A stretch of 64,000 nucleotides of DNA from contig JAKAJC010000001.1 in the NCBI GenBank assembly GCA_021814005.1, forward strand, positions 99,824-163,823, given 5' to 3'. A model generated the notes under the pieces. It was given only the letters and a program-made list of their open reading frames with translations. It did not search any database and was not told the origin of the DNA. Shown here in pieces: positions 9,646 to 19,986 of this stretch (positions within the stretch are counted from its first letter, which is position 1; the number at the start of each line of letters is the position of its first letter). The stretch comes from Microcaldota archaeon (GTDB lineage Archaea; Micrarchaeota; Micrarchaeia; Anstonellales; Anstonellaceae). Both the position numbers and the translations under genes were made by a program.

Positions 9646-9650
9646 GCTGT

Positions 9651-9734
9651 GCGGGGGATGGGATTTGAACCCATGAATCCCTAAGGAACGGGGTCCTAAG
9701 CCCCGCGCATTTGACCAGGCTTTGCTACCCCCGC
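9651..9734 (-). tRNA. tRNA-Leu (anticodon TAG)
   Basis: Reverse complement gcgggggtagcaaagcctggtcaaatgcgcggggcttaggaccccgttccttagggattcatgggttcaaatcccatcccccgc; type II tRNA with extended variable arm. Confidence 0.92.
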
Positions 9735-9786
9735 AAAGAAGATTGGAACGGGGAACTATTATAATCCGTGTCCGCGTCGGCTCGTC

Positions 9787-10833
9787 GTGTCACCCGGACC
9801 GGTTCTTCTGAAGCCCAAGGAGCGCGAGAACGAGGAGGAGCGCGAGCTTGAAAAGCAGAGGGAGCGGCTCTACAAGCGCCAGAATCCGAATGCAACGCCT
9901 GCGGCGGCGCGGGAAAAAGTGAGGGAGGCGGCCGCGCAACCGCCGGCCAAAACTTCTGTCAAGTCAGTGGAGGAAGTGCCGGTTGTCGCCCCGCCCAAAA
10001 TGAGCACGCCTTCAGCCGGGCCGGCGCATGCATTTGTCGAGCAGAATGTGCGCCAAGAGGTGAAAAAAGTCGAGAAGTTTGCCTTTACAACGCGCAACGA
10101 GGAAACCGGCCAGCAGCAGGTGAGCGTCGGGCAGAGCGAGCTGATTTACGACGAGCACAAGAAAAGCGGGCATGACAGCTTCGAGCGGCAGGGCGGGGCG
10201 GAAATTGAGAAAGAGGGGGAAAGGGGGCAAATCGAGCAGAGGCGGGAGCAGATGCAGCGCTCCGGCCAGATTGTTGAGGCGCAGCCGATGGCGCGCGAGC
10301 AGCCGTTCGAGAGCCTTATGAAAGAAAAGGAAAAACAGGAAGCCGAATTGGTGCGCAGCAAGGAGATGCTCAAGCTTGACAAAGTCCTGCCTGCCGAAGT
10401 GGTCGGCGCGCAGGAAAAGAAGTTGGAGGAAGAGCGCAAAGTGCCCGCACAGCCTCTGAAAATCGAGGAGGCTGTGAAAGCCGCGCTTGACGAGGCGCTT
10501 GAGCATAACCGGCCCGCGCTGGTTGTCAGCGCGGTTCTGCAAAAAGAACAGAAGGAGCAGTTCGAGCTATCACTTCTTAGCGTGGACGAGAAAAGGCTGG
10601 AGGCGCTGCTGCGCGAAATCAACCTGCGGCTTCGGGACGGCCAGATTGAGCGCATGCGCCTTGCAGGCATGATGGTGAACGAGCAGGACGCGGCCAAAAA
10701 GAGGCAGCTCAAGCTCAAGATGAAAAAACTGCAGTTGAGCCTGGCGTTCTACACTAGGGTAAAAGGCATGCTCGGCCGCCTGCTTGGCGGATTCTTTGGA
10801 AAACTGGCAGGCTTAAGCAGGCTTTTCAAGTAG
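9787..10833 (+). CDS. hypothetical charged, coiled-coil protein
   Basis: 348 aa, Glu/Lys/Gln-rich with short apolar C-terminus; start codon uncertain. Confidence 0.55.
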   Translation: MSPGPVLLKPKERENEEERELEKQRERLYKRQNPNATPAAAREKVREAAAQPPAKTSVKSVEEVPVVAPPKMSTPSAGPAHAFVEQNVRQEVKKVEKFAFTTRNEETGQQQVSVGQSELIYDEHKKSGHDSFERQGGAEIEKEGERGQIEQRREQMQRSGQIVEAQPMAREQPFESLMKEKEKQEAELVRSKEMLKLDKVLPAEVVGAQEKKLEEERKVPAQPLKIEEAVKAALDEALEHNRPALVVSAVLQKEQKEQFELSLLSVDEKRLEALLREINLRLRDGQIERMRLAGMMVNEQDAAKKRQLKLKMKKLQLSLAFYTRVKGMLGRLLGGFFGKLAGLSRLFK

Positions 10834-10918
10834 GGAAAGAATTGGAAAATAAAGAAGATTGAAGAACTAAAGAAGAAGATAATTTGAAAAAATAAAAACA
10901 AATTAACGCCTAAGAAAT

Positions 10919-11062
10919 TTACTTCTTGGTGCGTTTCTTGGGGCGCAGGTGCTTGTAACCGCACTTGCGGCAGTGCTCCACGCCCGCCTTGTTGCGGGTC
11001 TTGCACTTGCGGCAGATGACGATTTTGGCAAGGATTGCGTCGGCTTCAGCGAATTTACCCAT
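10919..11062 (-). CDS. rpl40e: ribosomal protein L40e
   Basis: MGKFAEADAILAKIVICRKCKTRNKAGVEHCRKCGYKHLRPKKRTKK, two CxxC pairs; too short for the supplied ORF track. Confidence 0.92.
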   Translation of the reverse strand: MGKFAEADAILAKIVICRKCKTRNKAGVEHCRKCGYKHLRPKKRTKK

Positions 11063-11141
11063 GAAAATACCTCTAAGGATGATGAGTGATTGGATGGAGT
11101 TATGAATATATAAAAAGGTGTGCCCAAAGTTTTGATGCCAC

Positions 11142-11213
11142 GCCCTCGTAGCTCAGTGGTAGAGCGCCTGTCTTGTAAACAGGAGGTCCTGAGTTCAAAT
11201 CTCAGCGAGGGCT
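11142..11213 (+). tRNA. tRNA-Thr (anticodon TGT)
   Basis: gccctcgtagctcagtggtagagcgcctgtcttgtaaacaggaggtcctgagttcaaatctcagcgagggct cloverleaf by eye. Confidence 0.92.
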
Positions 11214-13027
11214 TCTAGCTCGTTCTTTGCTTTCAGGGCGTCACGCAGCACGCGGCCGAAGAGGCCGGCCTGCCACTCGGGCACCCAGTCGGCCTTTGGC
11301 TTGCCGCGGATGCTCTCTTTGATATAGCGGTCAAAGCCAGCATGGTTGCCGACGAAAAGAATGTAGGGGTCGGTCTCGTCGGGCAGGTATATCAGAAGCC
11401 GGTGGTTTTTGTCGGCGGTGACGGCCAGGCGCGCCAAATCCTTGTCGAGCGCGGACTCCCAGTGTATGGGATTGCTGGCCTCGAACGCAGTGTCAAGCGC
11501 GTGCGCGCTCAGGCGGCCGTTGTTCTGGATATAGAGGTCTGCAAGCGTTTCAATTTTGCTTTTGAATTCGTCGTACGCCACGTGCTTGTTCTCGGGTTTG
11601 CAGAACTTGAAGCGGTCCTTGCGCCAGAGAGCATCAACCAGCAGGGGTTTTGTCCGCTCGATGACGGCTTTGAGGCGGGCGGTTTCGTTGGCCAGCAACG
11701 CGGCGCGCTCGGCTTCGGCCTTGGCCTTCTCGCCCTCCATTTCCTTGGCGCGGCGCAGGGCGCGCTGCTGGCGGCGGGAGGCGTTTTCTTGTTTCTCCCT
11801 AAACGAGTCGCCCATGCGCTCGAGGGCGGCCTGCGCGTCTAAGAGGTCGGTTTTGAGCGATGAAATGCTTTTCTCAAGCTGCGCTTTGCGGGCGTGCAGC
11901 GAGTCAAGTTCATTCTTGCGGCATGATGCGGCGGAATCGGCATCGGGCGGAGCCGCCTCCAGAGCCGCCAGCGACTGTTTAAGCTGCAGCAGACGCGTCA
12001 TTTGCTCGTTGAATTTGATGACCGCTTCAGAAATTATTTTGAGCTGCTTTGCAAACTCGAGCTGCGATTTCGCGAAGATGACAGACTGCTCCACCCAGGG
12101 GCCGTCCTTCTCGAGCTTGTTGCGGTCATTTATCACTTTCATGACGCGGTAATTCGAGACAATGTCTGTGGCCGGCCCGAAGCCTGCAGACGCCCGCTTG
12201 ATTATTGAAGTATATTCACTGTGCGAATCCAGCACCTGCCTGCTGGTTTTCTCAAAGTCAATGATGCAGTCGTTGACGAGTTTAAGCTGTGACTCGGTTT
12301 TGACCATGTATTTGGAAGCCTCTGCAGACCACTGGTCCAAAGAGATGTCAGGAATTGCGGGGTTGAGGGGGCTTCCGTTCGGCTGGGCCGGAAGCGATTC
12401 CACAAAAGAGCTGAGGTCGACTCCCGCCAGGCTCAGGTTCTGGATAAATTCCACGATTCCGCCGTGATGCTGCGCAGCCCAGTCCATAAGGCCGATAGAA
12501 TCATGGAGAATGCCGGATTTGAAGGCCTTTTTTCTGACCGATAAGTTCCGCATATACACGTTGGTCGGCACCAGCATGCTGATGGCGCCGTCGGCCTCAT
12601 GCAAACTGGCTGCGGCCTCGCCGGCCCTTTGGCAGGCGTTCTGCTCCCTGGCAACAAGAAGAATCAGCGATTTGACGGTCTCGTCAATCTGCGCGCAGAG
12701 CTGCGCCCTCTCATTGCCGTGGTTCTGGTAAACTGAGCGCGCCTGAATTATCTCCTTGTTAAATGAGTGGATTTTGCGGTTGCACTCCGCGAGCGAATCC
12801 TCCTGCTCGGCAATCCGTGTTTTGAGATATTCGGCTGCGGCGGCAAGCATAACCTGCTGCTGGTGCATGCCCGGCTCCACCATGCCGCTGCGCGCGAAGA
12901 AGGAGAGCTGCTCTGCCGGAAGCAGAATGCTTTTGTCCTGCCGCGTGGTGCGGAAAGGATTGTAGTTTTTGTCCTTGTGCGAGCCGTGCCCGGGAATGCG
13001 GACTGTGATGACTTTGTCAGGTGCCAT
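11195..13027 (-). CDS. hypothetical coiled-coil protein
   Basis: 610-aa ORF with heptad-rich Lys/Glu/Ala segments; stop overlaps the tRNA-Thr 3' end. Confidence 0.6.
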   Translation of the reverse strand: MAPDKVITVRIPGHGSHKDKNYNPFRTTRQDKSILLPAEQLSFFARSGMVEPGMHQQQVMLAAAAEYLKTRIAEQEDSLAECNRKIHSFNKEIIQARSVYQNHGNERAQLCAQIDETVKSLILLVAREQNACQRAGEAAASLHEADGAISMLVPTNVYMRNLSVRKKAFKSGILHDSIGLMDWAAQHHGGIVEFIQNLSLAGVDLSSFVESLPAQPNGSPLNPAIPDISLDQWSAEASKYMVKTESQLKLVNDCIIDFEKTSRQVLDSHSEYTSIIKRASAGFGPATDIVSNYRVMKVINDRNKLEKDGPWVEQSVIFAKSQLEFAKQLKIISEAVIKFNEQMTRLLQLKQSLAALEAAPPDADSAASCRKNELDSLHARKAQLEKSISSLKTDLLDAQAALERMGDSFREKQENASRRQQRALRRAKEMEGEKAKAEAERAALLANETARLKAVIERTKPLLVDALWRKDRFKFCKPENKHVAYDEFKSKIETLADLYIQNNGRLSAHALDTAFEASNPIHWESALDKDLARLAVTADKNHRLLIYLPDETDPYILFVGNHAGFDRYIKESIRGKPKADWVPEWQAGLFGRVLRDALKAKNELEALAEI

Positions 13028-13036
13028 GATATCAGC

Positions 13037-14014
13037 TCATTGCATCGGCTTTTCGAGCGCGGGTGATTTTCTGGTAAGTTCGTTCAGCGAATCGAGGCTT
13101 TTGCTGAAAGACTCAAGCTCCGAAATTCTGAGATTGAATTCGGCCTTAGACAGGGTGAAAGAATTTTTGCTGCCGCCGAGAAGATAGTTGGAGATTGCAT
13201 TCTCGCGTATGACAAAGATTTGACGGAAGGCCGCTTTGGACTCTTCTATTTTCTCGTTAGTCTGGTACGAGTTCGGCCCCTCCTTGAAAAGCAGGCCATA
13301 CAGATTATCCAGATTGCTGTCAAACCACTCCAAGAGCCGGGTTTTCATCTGCCTGGTTTTGACGCTGAGGGCATAGGCCGAATCATCCAGAGCCAATGCA
13401 TGTTGGGTTGAAGTAAATCTCATTTCAAACAAAGTCCGCCCGTCTGCCCACCTGCCGAGTTCTGAAGCCTGAAACAGCTTGATAAGTCCGGCAACCGTGT
13501 CTGGCTCGCTGAAATAACGCATATACAAATCAAAATTTTCCTTGCTGATGTGGCCAGCATTCCATTTGCCGCCCACCAGATACTGCATGAGAATTTTCTC
13601 GGCAAGGGGGAAAGTCAACTTTGTCTGTTTGCCGGTGGCGGAGATTGTGAGGGTATAGAAAACTACAGGTTCGCCCCGCGCAGACATTGTGGAGTCACTC
13701 TTCCGTTTGAGCGTGGTCAGATATTCCCTCACTGTTGCATCCAGACGCAGTGAATGCTCGTTGGCCATAGAGAGAAATTGGGTTCGCATAGGGAGCCGGG
13801 TTTCGAGCGCTAAAGCCGAATACGGCTCGCGGGCAATCTGCTCCATCTTGTCTTTGTGGCTTGTCCAATAGCTTATGCCGGTAATCGAGCCGGCGGCCAG
13901 CGAGGCGGCGATAAGACCGGTGACGATTGCACGGCGGAAATGGCGCTTTTTGGCCATGCGGTGGGAAGCCGACGGGGCCTGCGGCAGCACTTCTTTTAGG
14001 GACACCAATTTCAT
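13037..14014 (-). CDS. hypothetical protein with N-terminal transmembrane helix
   Basis: AIVTGLIAASLAAGSITGISYW membrane segment; adjacent to and co-oriented with the preceding ORF. Confidence 0.55.
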   Translation of the reverse strand: MKLVSLKEVLPQAPSASHRMAKKRHFRRAIVTGLIAASLAAGSITGISYWTSHKDKMEQIAREPYSALALETRLPMRTQFLSMANEHSLRLDATVREYLTTLKRKSDSTMSARGEPVVFYTLTISATGKQTKLTFPLAEKILMQYLVGGKWNAGHISKENFDLYMRYFSEPDTVAGLIKLFQASELGRWADGRTLFEMRFTSTQHALALDDSAYALSVKTRQMKTRLLEWFDSNLDNLYGLLFKEGPNSYQTNEKIEESKAAFRQIFVIRENAISNYLLGGSKNSFTLSKAEFNLRISELESFSKSLDSLNELTRKSPALEKPMQ

Positions 14015-14138
14015 GCATTATATATTGAAATACATATTTATATAGCTTTTGAAACAGCGAAGAGACGGAGATTTGAGGTAAAAATCAAAAATTGGAAAAC
14101 AAAAGAAAACAAAAAAAGAGAAATTGAAAAACAAAAAA

Positions 14139-15413
14139 TCATTTCTTTTTCTTCATCGCGCCCGCGGCCTTGCGCAGCACGACAAGCACGACCACCAGAA
14201 CCACGAGGTAGAGGTAAGGCATGTAGGGCTCAACGCTCTCCTGGAAGCTGGCAAGGCGCACCGGCATGGCAAAGTCTGCCGAGTCGGAGAATGTCTTGCC
14301 CTGCGGGTCCTCGAAGTCCATCAGAAGGCCGACAAGCTGCGAGCCGGAAGTGGCGTCCTTGTCCACCGTGATGACATAGGTCAGATTGACTGACTGGCCC
14401 GGCTTGAGAGAGTCGATGTAGCGCACCGTGCCGTCTGTGGAGAATGGGAAGAGCGGGCGGATGCGCACTTTGAGCTTGCGCGCCTCCTGCGTGCCGGTGT
14501 TGGTGAGGAGGATGTCGGCGTTCTGCGGAGCGCCTGCGCGCAATGTGGAGCCGACGGGGTAGGCGGCCACGAATTCGGCCTTCGGCTTGATTGGCACCTC
14601 GAAGTGGAAGAGGGCGGTTCCGTTCTGGCGGTCCTCGCCGGCGTAGTCAAGGCGCACGTCAAGAGGATAGGCGCCGGGCGCAAGGTTTTTTGGGGCCGAG
14701 ATGTGGAAAGTGGCCGATGCGCTGCCGCGGGCCACAATGGAGCCGACGGCCTGCTCCTCGCCAGCCCATTTCACCTCGATGCCGCGGGCGGTGGCGGTCG
14801 CGAGCGAGCTCTGCACCATGCTGGCTCCCGTATTTTGGAATGTGACTGTTACCGACGCATCGTCGCCGGGGTAGATGTCCACGGGGCTTGAGGAGGCAAC
14901 CGAGGCGGTGAATGCCGGAGCGCCGCCCACGCGCACGTTGAGCGTGTTGGCTTCGCTGAACTTGGTGAAGAGTTTCTCATAGGTGGTGGAAACCGAGACA
15001 GGGTAGGTGCCGGTGGTGGCGAGGTTGTCGACCGGCAGGAGGAAGGTGAATGTGCCGGCAGAGTCGGCGTCCGTGTAGCACAGGCTTTCAACATATTGCG
15101 TGTCGGAGCCGCTGATGGAGAGAGGATAGGACACGGCCAGCTGAACGGCAACGCGCGAGGCGCAGTTGTCTGGCTCGAGGCTCTTGATGCGCAGAGTCAG
15201 AACGAGCGTGTGGCCCGGCTGCACCGGCGACTCGGAGAGCGAGTAGTTCAGGAGTTCGAGTTTCGGATTGACCGAAGCGAATGAAATGGAGGAGAGTAGC
15301 AGCAAGAAGGCAAATAGCGCCGGCATCACTGAACCGAAACGCCCCGCGGCCGGGTTTGTCCTGTGTTTTTGCATTGTTTTTGTTTGCATGGTTGTGGTTT
15401 TCATCGATATCAC
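14139..15413 (-). CDS. secreted CARDB/S-layer-like Ig-fold protein with C-terminal membrane anchor
   Basis: N-term signal; repeated beta-domains (NTGTQEARKLKVRIRPLFPFSTDGTVRYIDSLKPGQSVNLTYVITVDKDATSG); C-term YLYLVVLVVVLVVLRKAAG. Confidence 0.65.
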   Translation of the reverse strand: MISMKTTTMQTKTMQKHRTNPAAGRFGSVMPALFAFLLLLSSISFASVNPKLELLNYSLSESPVQPGHTLVLTLRIKSLEPDNCASRVAVQLAVSYPLSISGSDTQYVESLCYTDADSAGTFTFLLPVDNLATTGTYPVSVSTTYEKLFTKFSEANTLNVRVGGAPAFTASVASSSPVDIYPGDDASVTVTFQNTGASMVQSSLATATARGIEVKWAGEEQAVGSIVARGSASATFHISAPKNLAPGAYPLDVRLDYAGEDRQNGTALFHFEVPIKPKAEFVAAYPVGSTLRAGAPQNADILLTNTGTQEARKLKVRIRPLFPFSTDGTVRYIDSLKPGQSVNLTYVITVDKDATSGSQLVGLLMDFEDPQGKTFSDSADFAMPVRLASFQESVEPYMPYLYLVVLVVVLVVLRKAAGAMKKKK

Positions 15414-15451
15414 CTATAAGTGTTTCTCATATTTTGCATTCATTTCTCATC

Positions 15452-17125
15452 TCATACGAGTTCGCGCTTGAAGAGCAGCAGACTGAGCGTGATTGTGAAA
15501 ATGCCAAAGACTGTGAGGGCGAGGATGTCGGGCAGCAGCTGGCCCAAGGAAAAGCCCTTCACCATCACTCCGCGCATAGCGTCGGCCGCATAGGTCACGG
15601 GAAGGAATTGGGCCATGGATTGCAGCACCGGCGGCATGGTCTGGACTGGGAAGAACGCCCCCGAGAGAAACATCATCGGCATGGACACCATCATGCCCAG
15701 AGCCATGTACTGTTCCTGAGTTTTGGTCATGACCGAGAGCACCATTCCCACGCCGGTCGCGCCGAGCGCGAAGAGGGCAATGATGAATATGATGTCAGGA
15801 ATGCTGCCCGAGATGCTGACTCCGAAGAGCAGAATGGCCACGAAGATGATGAATGTGGAGCGTATTGTTTCGAGCAGCAGGTAGAATATCTGCGTGCCGA
15901 CGATGATGGTGACGTTGGAGGTGGGCGTGAGGAACACGCGGGTGAGCGAGCCGTCCTTGCGCTCGCCGGCAATGGCCCGTCCCAGCCCCATCACCGCGCC
16001 CTGGAAGATGATGAGCGCCAGAATGGCAGGCAGGAGAAAGTCAATGCCGCGCCTGTCATATCCGTAGGGCTGCAGGATGTGGATGGAAACTCCGTTGGCG
16101 GCCAGAGGAACTCCGGCCGAGATGAGCTCGAGCTGGTTGCCTGCCGCATCCTGGAACGAGATGGCTGAGGTGGCGGCTGCTGCCTGCGCGTTTGTCTGGG
16201 CGGCCAGGCTTTTCACGCTTGCAGAAAGCCGCTGCGCATCGGCAGCGATGCGTGCCTGCGAGCCCTGCACAGCCTGATAGAGGGAGATTTGCTGCAGCGT
16301 CGCGGCCTGCGAATCGCCTGTCGCCAGCTGCGCCAGCGCCGCCTGGCCCAATGAGCCGGGGCCGTAGCCTGACAGCACCTGATTCTGGTCGATTAGAAAG
16401 CCCAGAGAATTTTGCAGAGTGGTGATGCTTTTTGACAGACGGGCATCTGATTTGGAATAGATTGTTGACGCGTCAAGCGCGAGGGCGGAAGCTGCCGCAA
16501 GCGACGGGCTGGCATCGAACGAGGAGACGATTGCCATCATCTGCCGCGAACGGGCGAGCTGGAGTGAGACTGATTTTGATTGAATCGAAAGAGCCGCCAG
16601 CCGCTCCCTTGTGACTGAAGCGGACAGCGTCTGGGAAAAGCTTAGGGCGGCAGATTTGCCGGCCTGCGCCACAGATGAGTCTGACTCATCCACCATCAGA
16701 GATATTTCCGCCGGCTGGCCCCGCGCCGCCGAATCGCCAAAGCCCGGAGGTATGATGAATATCACTTTGACCTCGCCCGAATCCAGCAGTTTTTTGGCCT
16801 CGTCCTGCGTGCCGACCTGATAACTGATGGAGAAGAAGTCGACGCCCGAGAGCTGCTCCACCACAGAGTGCGAGAAGACGGACTGGTCATAGTCCACCAC
16901 CGCGGTCGGCAGGTGCTTGGGCAGGTTGCCGGTTGCATAGCCGAAAATGACAATCATGATGATAGGCATGAAGACGAGCGGGAAGAGCCGCACCTTGTCC
17001 CCTTTGAGCACCATCCAGTTCTTTTTGACAATGGCCCATGTCTTGGAAACGTCGATGACGCGCTCCACGCCTCCGTTGTGGGCGGCGGCAGTGAGATGAA
17101 TCTTTTCGTGCTTTTCTTTTGCCAT
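15452..17125 (-). CDS. ABC-2 type transporter permease
   Basis: N-term TM, large extracytoplasmic region, C-term IIFQGAVMGLGRAIAGERKDGSLTRVFLTPTSNVTIIVGTQIFY; next to an ABC ATPase. Confidence 0.85.
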   Translation of the reverse strand: MAKEKHEKIHLTAAAHNGGVERVIDVSKTWAIVKKNWMVLKGDKVRLFPLVFMPIIMIVIFGYATGNLPKHLPTAVVDYDQSVFSHSVVEQLSGVDFFSISYQVGTQDEAKKLLDSGEVKVIFIIPPGFGDSAARGQPAEISLMVDESDSSVAQAGKSAALSFSQTLSASVTRERLAALSIQSKSVSLQLARSRQMMAIVSSFDASPSLAAASALALDASTIYSKSDARLSKSITTLQNSLGFLIDQNQVLSGYGPGSLGQAALAQLATGDSQAATLQQISLYQAVQGSQARIAADAQRLSASVKSLAAQTNAQAAAATSAISFQDAAGNQLELISAGVPLAANGVSIHILQPYGYDRRGIDFLLPAILALIIFQGAVMGLGRAIAGERKDGSLTRVFLTPTSNVTIIVGTQIFYLLLETIRSTFIIFVAILLFGVSISGSIPDIIFIIALFALGATGVGMVLSVMTKTQEQYMALGMMVSMPMMFLSGAFFPVQTMPPVLQSMAQFLPVTYAADAMRGVMVKGFSLGQLLPDILALTVFGIFTITLSLLLFKRELV

Positions 17126-17162
17126 GAATATCAGTCTCTCAGTTCCATCAGTCTCTCAGCCA

Positions 17163-18119
17163 TTAGTCTCGCAGCTCCTTCTTTGTGAGGTCTATGAAAA
17201 CGTCCTCGAGCGTCGGCTCCTGGAATTTGATTTCCTTCAAATCAACGCCCTCGCGCGTGAGCAGGTCTGATATTTTGTGCACCAGGCCCGACCGCAAAGA
17301 AGGCACAGACAGTTCCACAATTGGGCCGTCGTTGCGCATCGATGTCGCGCCCGAGAGCGCTTTCAATTTCGACACAAGAGTTGCCGATGCGTGGCGGTCG
17401 AGTTCGAGGCGGATGGTGTGCCGCGCGCCCTGCAGAGACTTGAGCTCCTCGGAGGTGCCCAGCGCGATGAGCTTGCCGTGGTCCATGATTGCGATGCGCT
17501 CGCACAGCTTGTCGGCCTCTTCCATGTCGTGGGTGGTGTAGATGATTGTCATGCCGGAGTGGTGCAGTTCTTCTGTCAATTCGCGCAGGGCTATGCGGCT
17601 CTGGGGGTCAAGCCCGGTTGTCGGCTCGTCCATGAAAAGAATTTGCGGCGAGTGGAGAAGGCCGGCGGCCACCGACATGCGCTGCTTCATGCCGCCAGAG
17701 AATGTGCCAGTCGGCACGTTGCGCTTGTCATAAAGAGTGACGATTTTGAGCAACTCCTCGCTGCGTTTTCGCACCGTGCTGTTGTCCATTGAATAGAGCT
17801 CGCCGATGTACCAGAGGTTTTCCAATGGCGTGAGCTCTTCGAAAAGCGAGAAAGACTGCGGCACCACGCCGATGCGGCTGCGCACAAGTGAATCCTCGTT
17901 CACTAGGTCATAGCCGGCCACTATGGCATTGCCGTCGGTCGGTTTTAGGAGCGTGGTGAGCATGTTGATTGTGGTGGTTTTGCCCGCGCCATTGGGGCCC
18001 AAAAAGCCGAACAGCTCGCCCTTCTTTACCTGCAAGGAGAGAGTATTTACTGCCGTGAAAGAGCCGAAGCGGCGGGTGAGCCCTTTGAGCTCTATAGCAT
18101 ATCCGTTTGCGCGTTCCAT
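17163..18119 (-). CDS. ABC transporter ATP-binding protein
   Basis: Walker A GPNGAGKTT, signature FSGGMKQRMSVAAGL, Walker B ILFMDEPTTGLD. Confidence 0.93.
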   Translation of the reverse strand: MERANGYAIELKGLTRRFGSFTAVNTLSLQVKKGELFGFLGPNGAGKTTTINMLTTLLKPTDGNAIVAGYDLVNEDSLVRSRIGVVPQSFSLFEELTPLENLWYIGELYSMDNSTVRKRSEELLKIVTLYDKRNVPTGTFSGGMKQRMSVAAGLLHSPQILFMDEPTTGLDPQSRIALRELTEELHHSGMTIIYTTHDMEEADKLCERIAIMDHGKLIALGTSEELKSLQGARHTIRLELDRHASATLVSKLKALSGATSMRNDGPIVELSVPSLRSGLVHKISDLLTREGVDLKEIKFQEPTLEDVFIDLTKKELRD

Positions 18120-18147
18120 TTGGTCCCTCATTCGATGATTTTTCGGT

Positions 18148-18525
18148 TCATGATTCGCCGATTTTTGAGCGCCCGTGTCTGTCTTGGGCTGAACCTTTGA
18201 GCATGTCTATTACGAATTCACGAATAAGCCCCCTGAACAGACGTCTGCGCTCCTCCAGCATCTGCCGGCCCTTGGCCGTGATAACATATACCTTGCGCAC
18301 CCGTCTGCCGGTTTTTTTCTCCTTTTGAGATATAAGCCCCTGCTTTAGCATGTCGGCCAGAAACGGATAGAGGCGCCCCGGCCCCAGTCCGTGCATGCCC
18401 CCCTCGCGCAGGGCCTTGAGAATGCCGTATCCGTGGATTTCCCGCTTCTGGATAAACCAGAGCAGGAAGAGGGTGGCCCTCGGAGTCATGCAGGATGGAA
18501 TGGAGCCCAGCGTCATCGAAACCAC
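18148..18525 (-). CDS. PadR-family transcriptional regulator
   Basis: LLWFIQKREIHGYGILKALREGGMHGLGPGRLYPFLADMLKQGLISQKEKKTGRRVRKVYVITAKGRQML. Confidence 0.8.
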   Translation of the reverse strand: MVSMTLGSIPSCMTPRATLFLLWFIQKREIHGYGILKALREGGMHGLGPGRLYPFLADMLKQGLISQKEKKTGRRVRKVYVITAKGRQMLEERRRLFRGLIREFVIDMLKGSAQDRHGRSKIGES

Positions 18526-18698
18526 GCATGCCGTTTCTTGTGCATATCCTATGCCGTTTCGCGTACATATCCTATTTGGAATATATCCTTAAATAGCTAT
18601 TGCCGCCCGCGCCGCGCGCGGGTTCGGCGGCACCAAATAAAGCTATAAACCCCCAAAGCGCAAGCCAGACCAACTCACGCTTGATATGAGGTTGTACC

Positions 18699-19154
18699 AT
18701 GGATGGATTTGTTGATGAAGTCGCGTTCGCCGCCAGGCACAAGGACTGGATGGTTGTCAAGAAACTGTTGATTGAGGCAAATACTCTGCCCGAGGAGATT
18801 GCACTCACTCTTGCCTCCATTGACAAGACAATGGTGCGCAAATCGTACGAATACACCGGCATCAAGACAGATATTGTCGAGGCATATGTTGCCAAGGTGG
18901 CCAAGAAGGGGCGCACATTTGCCAATTTGTCTGCCGTTTTCGGCTCACTCAAACCCGGCGAGGTGAAGGCCGCGCTTTTGGAGGCCTGCCCCACGCCGGC
19001 GCACTATCCGATTGCTGAAAGCTATTTTGTGAAAAAACTTCTTGAGGAAATCGGCTTTGACCCCTGCCTTGAGCCTGAAACTCTTGGCAAGGTGTTCCCG
19101 CACATAAAAGTTGCAAAACCCCGCGGGAATTTCGGCGGCAAGAAAAAGAAATAA
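18699..19154 (+). CDS. DUF2666-like archaeal protein
   Basis: FVDEVAFAARHKDWMVVKKLLIEANTLPEEIALTLASIDKTMVRKSYEYTG; family name from memory. Confidence 0.55.
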   Translation: MDGFVDEVAFAARHKDWMVVKKLLIEANTLPEEIALTLASIDKTMVRKSYEYTGIKTDIVEAYVAKVAKKGRTFANLSAVFGSLKPGEVKAALLEACPTPAHYPIAESYFVKKLLEEIGFDPCLEPETLGKVFPHIKVAKPRGNFGGKKKK

Positions 19155-19205
19155 GCCCGCCCGAAAAAGAAGTAGTCTTTTATTTTGTACCATTTTTACC
19201 TCATT

Positions 19206-19880
19206 ATGGCAAATCCTGTTTCCAATAAAACATCGCGCCAGTCAGCTAACCTCGTGCGCCTGTGGCTGAAGCAAAAGCCGTTCATGCACTGGCTGGTGCG
19301 CGAAGGGCTTGTGAATTACACCGCACTTGCCAAACGGCTGGACGAGGAGGGATTTGCTTCGGGCAAGAGGCCGGTTGCCGCGCTGAGGGCCGCCCTTTTG
19401 CGCTCCCGCCATCTTGATTTGGGCGAGTTCAATCCGTTCGGACACAACAGGGTGCTGAAAGATTCCACCTTCGAAATACGCTCGGGCATTACGGTAGTGC
19501 AGTCGGCCAAGGCGCTCAACATCCCCATCATTTCCGTTTCATCGTCGAAAAACGGCGTGATAAGCCTTGTCGACCCCGACGAGGAGGCGCACATTCCAAA
19601 GAGCGCGAAAGTGATTGGCGAGGATTTGGTTCTCATAACCATCTACTCGGACGAGCGCATGGAAACAGAATCAGGCGTGCTGGCAACGCTGATGCTGCAT
19701 CTGGCTTTGCAAAATGTCAACGTCGTGGAAATGACATCTTCCGGGCCTGACACGTTATTGGTCATTTCGCCGAAAGATTTGGCTGTGGCGCTTGGAGTGC
19801 TGCAAGGTTTGATGGGCGGCGGCAAGAGAAGCAAGGGAGAGCAGGCGCTCTTTTCATACGACAAACCGGTGAAGACGTAG
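19206..19880 (+). CDS. archaeal HTH/ACT-like regulatory protein
   Basis: LWLKQKPFMHWLVREGLVNYTALAKRL; C-terminal ACT-like pattern LVLITIYSDERMETESGVLATLMLHLALQNVNVVEMTSSGPDTLLVI. Confidence 0.6.
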   Translation: MANPVSNKTSRQSANLVRLWLKQKPFMHWLVREGLVNYTALAKRLDEEGFASGKRPVAALRAALLRSRHLDLGEFNPFGHNRVLKDSTFEIRSGITVVQSAKALNIPIISVSSSKNGVISLVDPDEEAHIPKSAKVIGEDLVLITIYSDERMETESGVLATLMLHLALQNVNVVEMTSSGPDTLLVISPKDLAVALGVLQGLMGGGKRSKGEQALFSYDKPVKT

Positions 19881-19970
19881 GGAAAAGGAAAGGCATTAGG
19901 GGGAATCAGGAAAGAACCTCAAAACTGAAGGGGGACTTTGGTCGTTCTGGTGTTCCCCCTGCGGTTGCGG

Positions 19971-19986
19971 AAACCTTTATAAAATC
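19971..19986 (+). promoter_or_regulatory. putative TATA-box region of the EF-1A gene
   Basis: aaacctttataaaatc about 85 bp upstream of the start codon. Confidence 0.5.

Noticed and set aside
15281-16168. 295-aa plus-strand ORF over the ABC-2 permease
   Set aside because: Shadow ORF rich in His/Glu/Asp opposite a convincing membrane permease.
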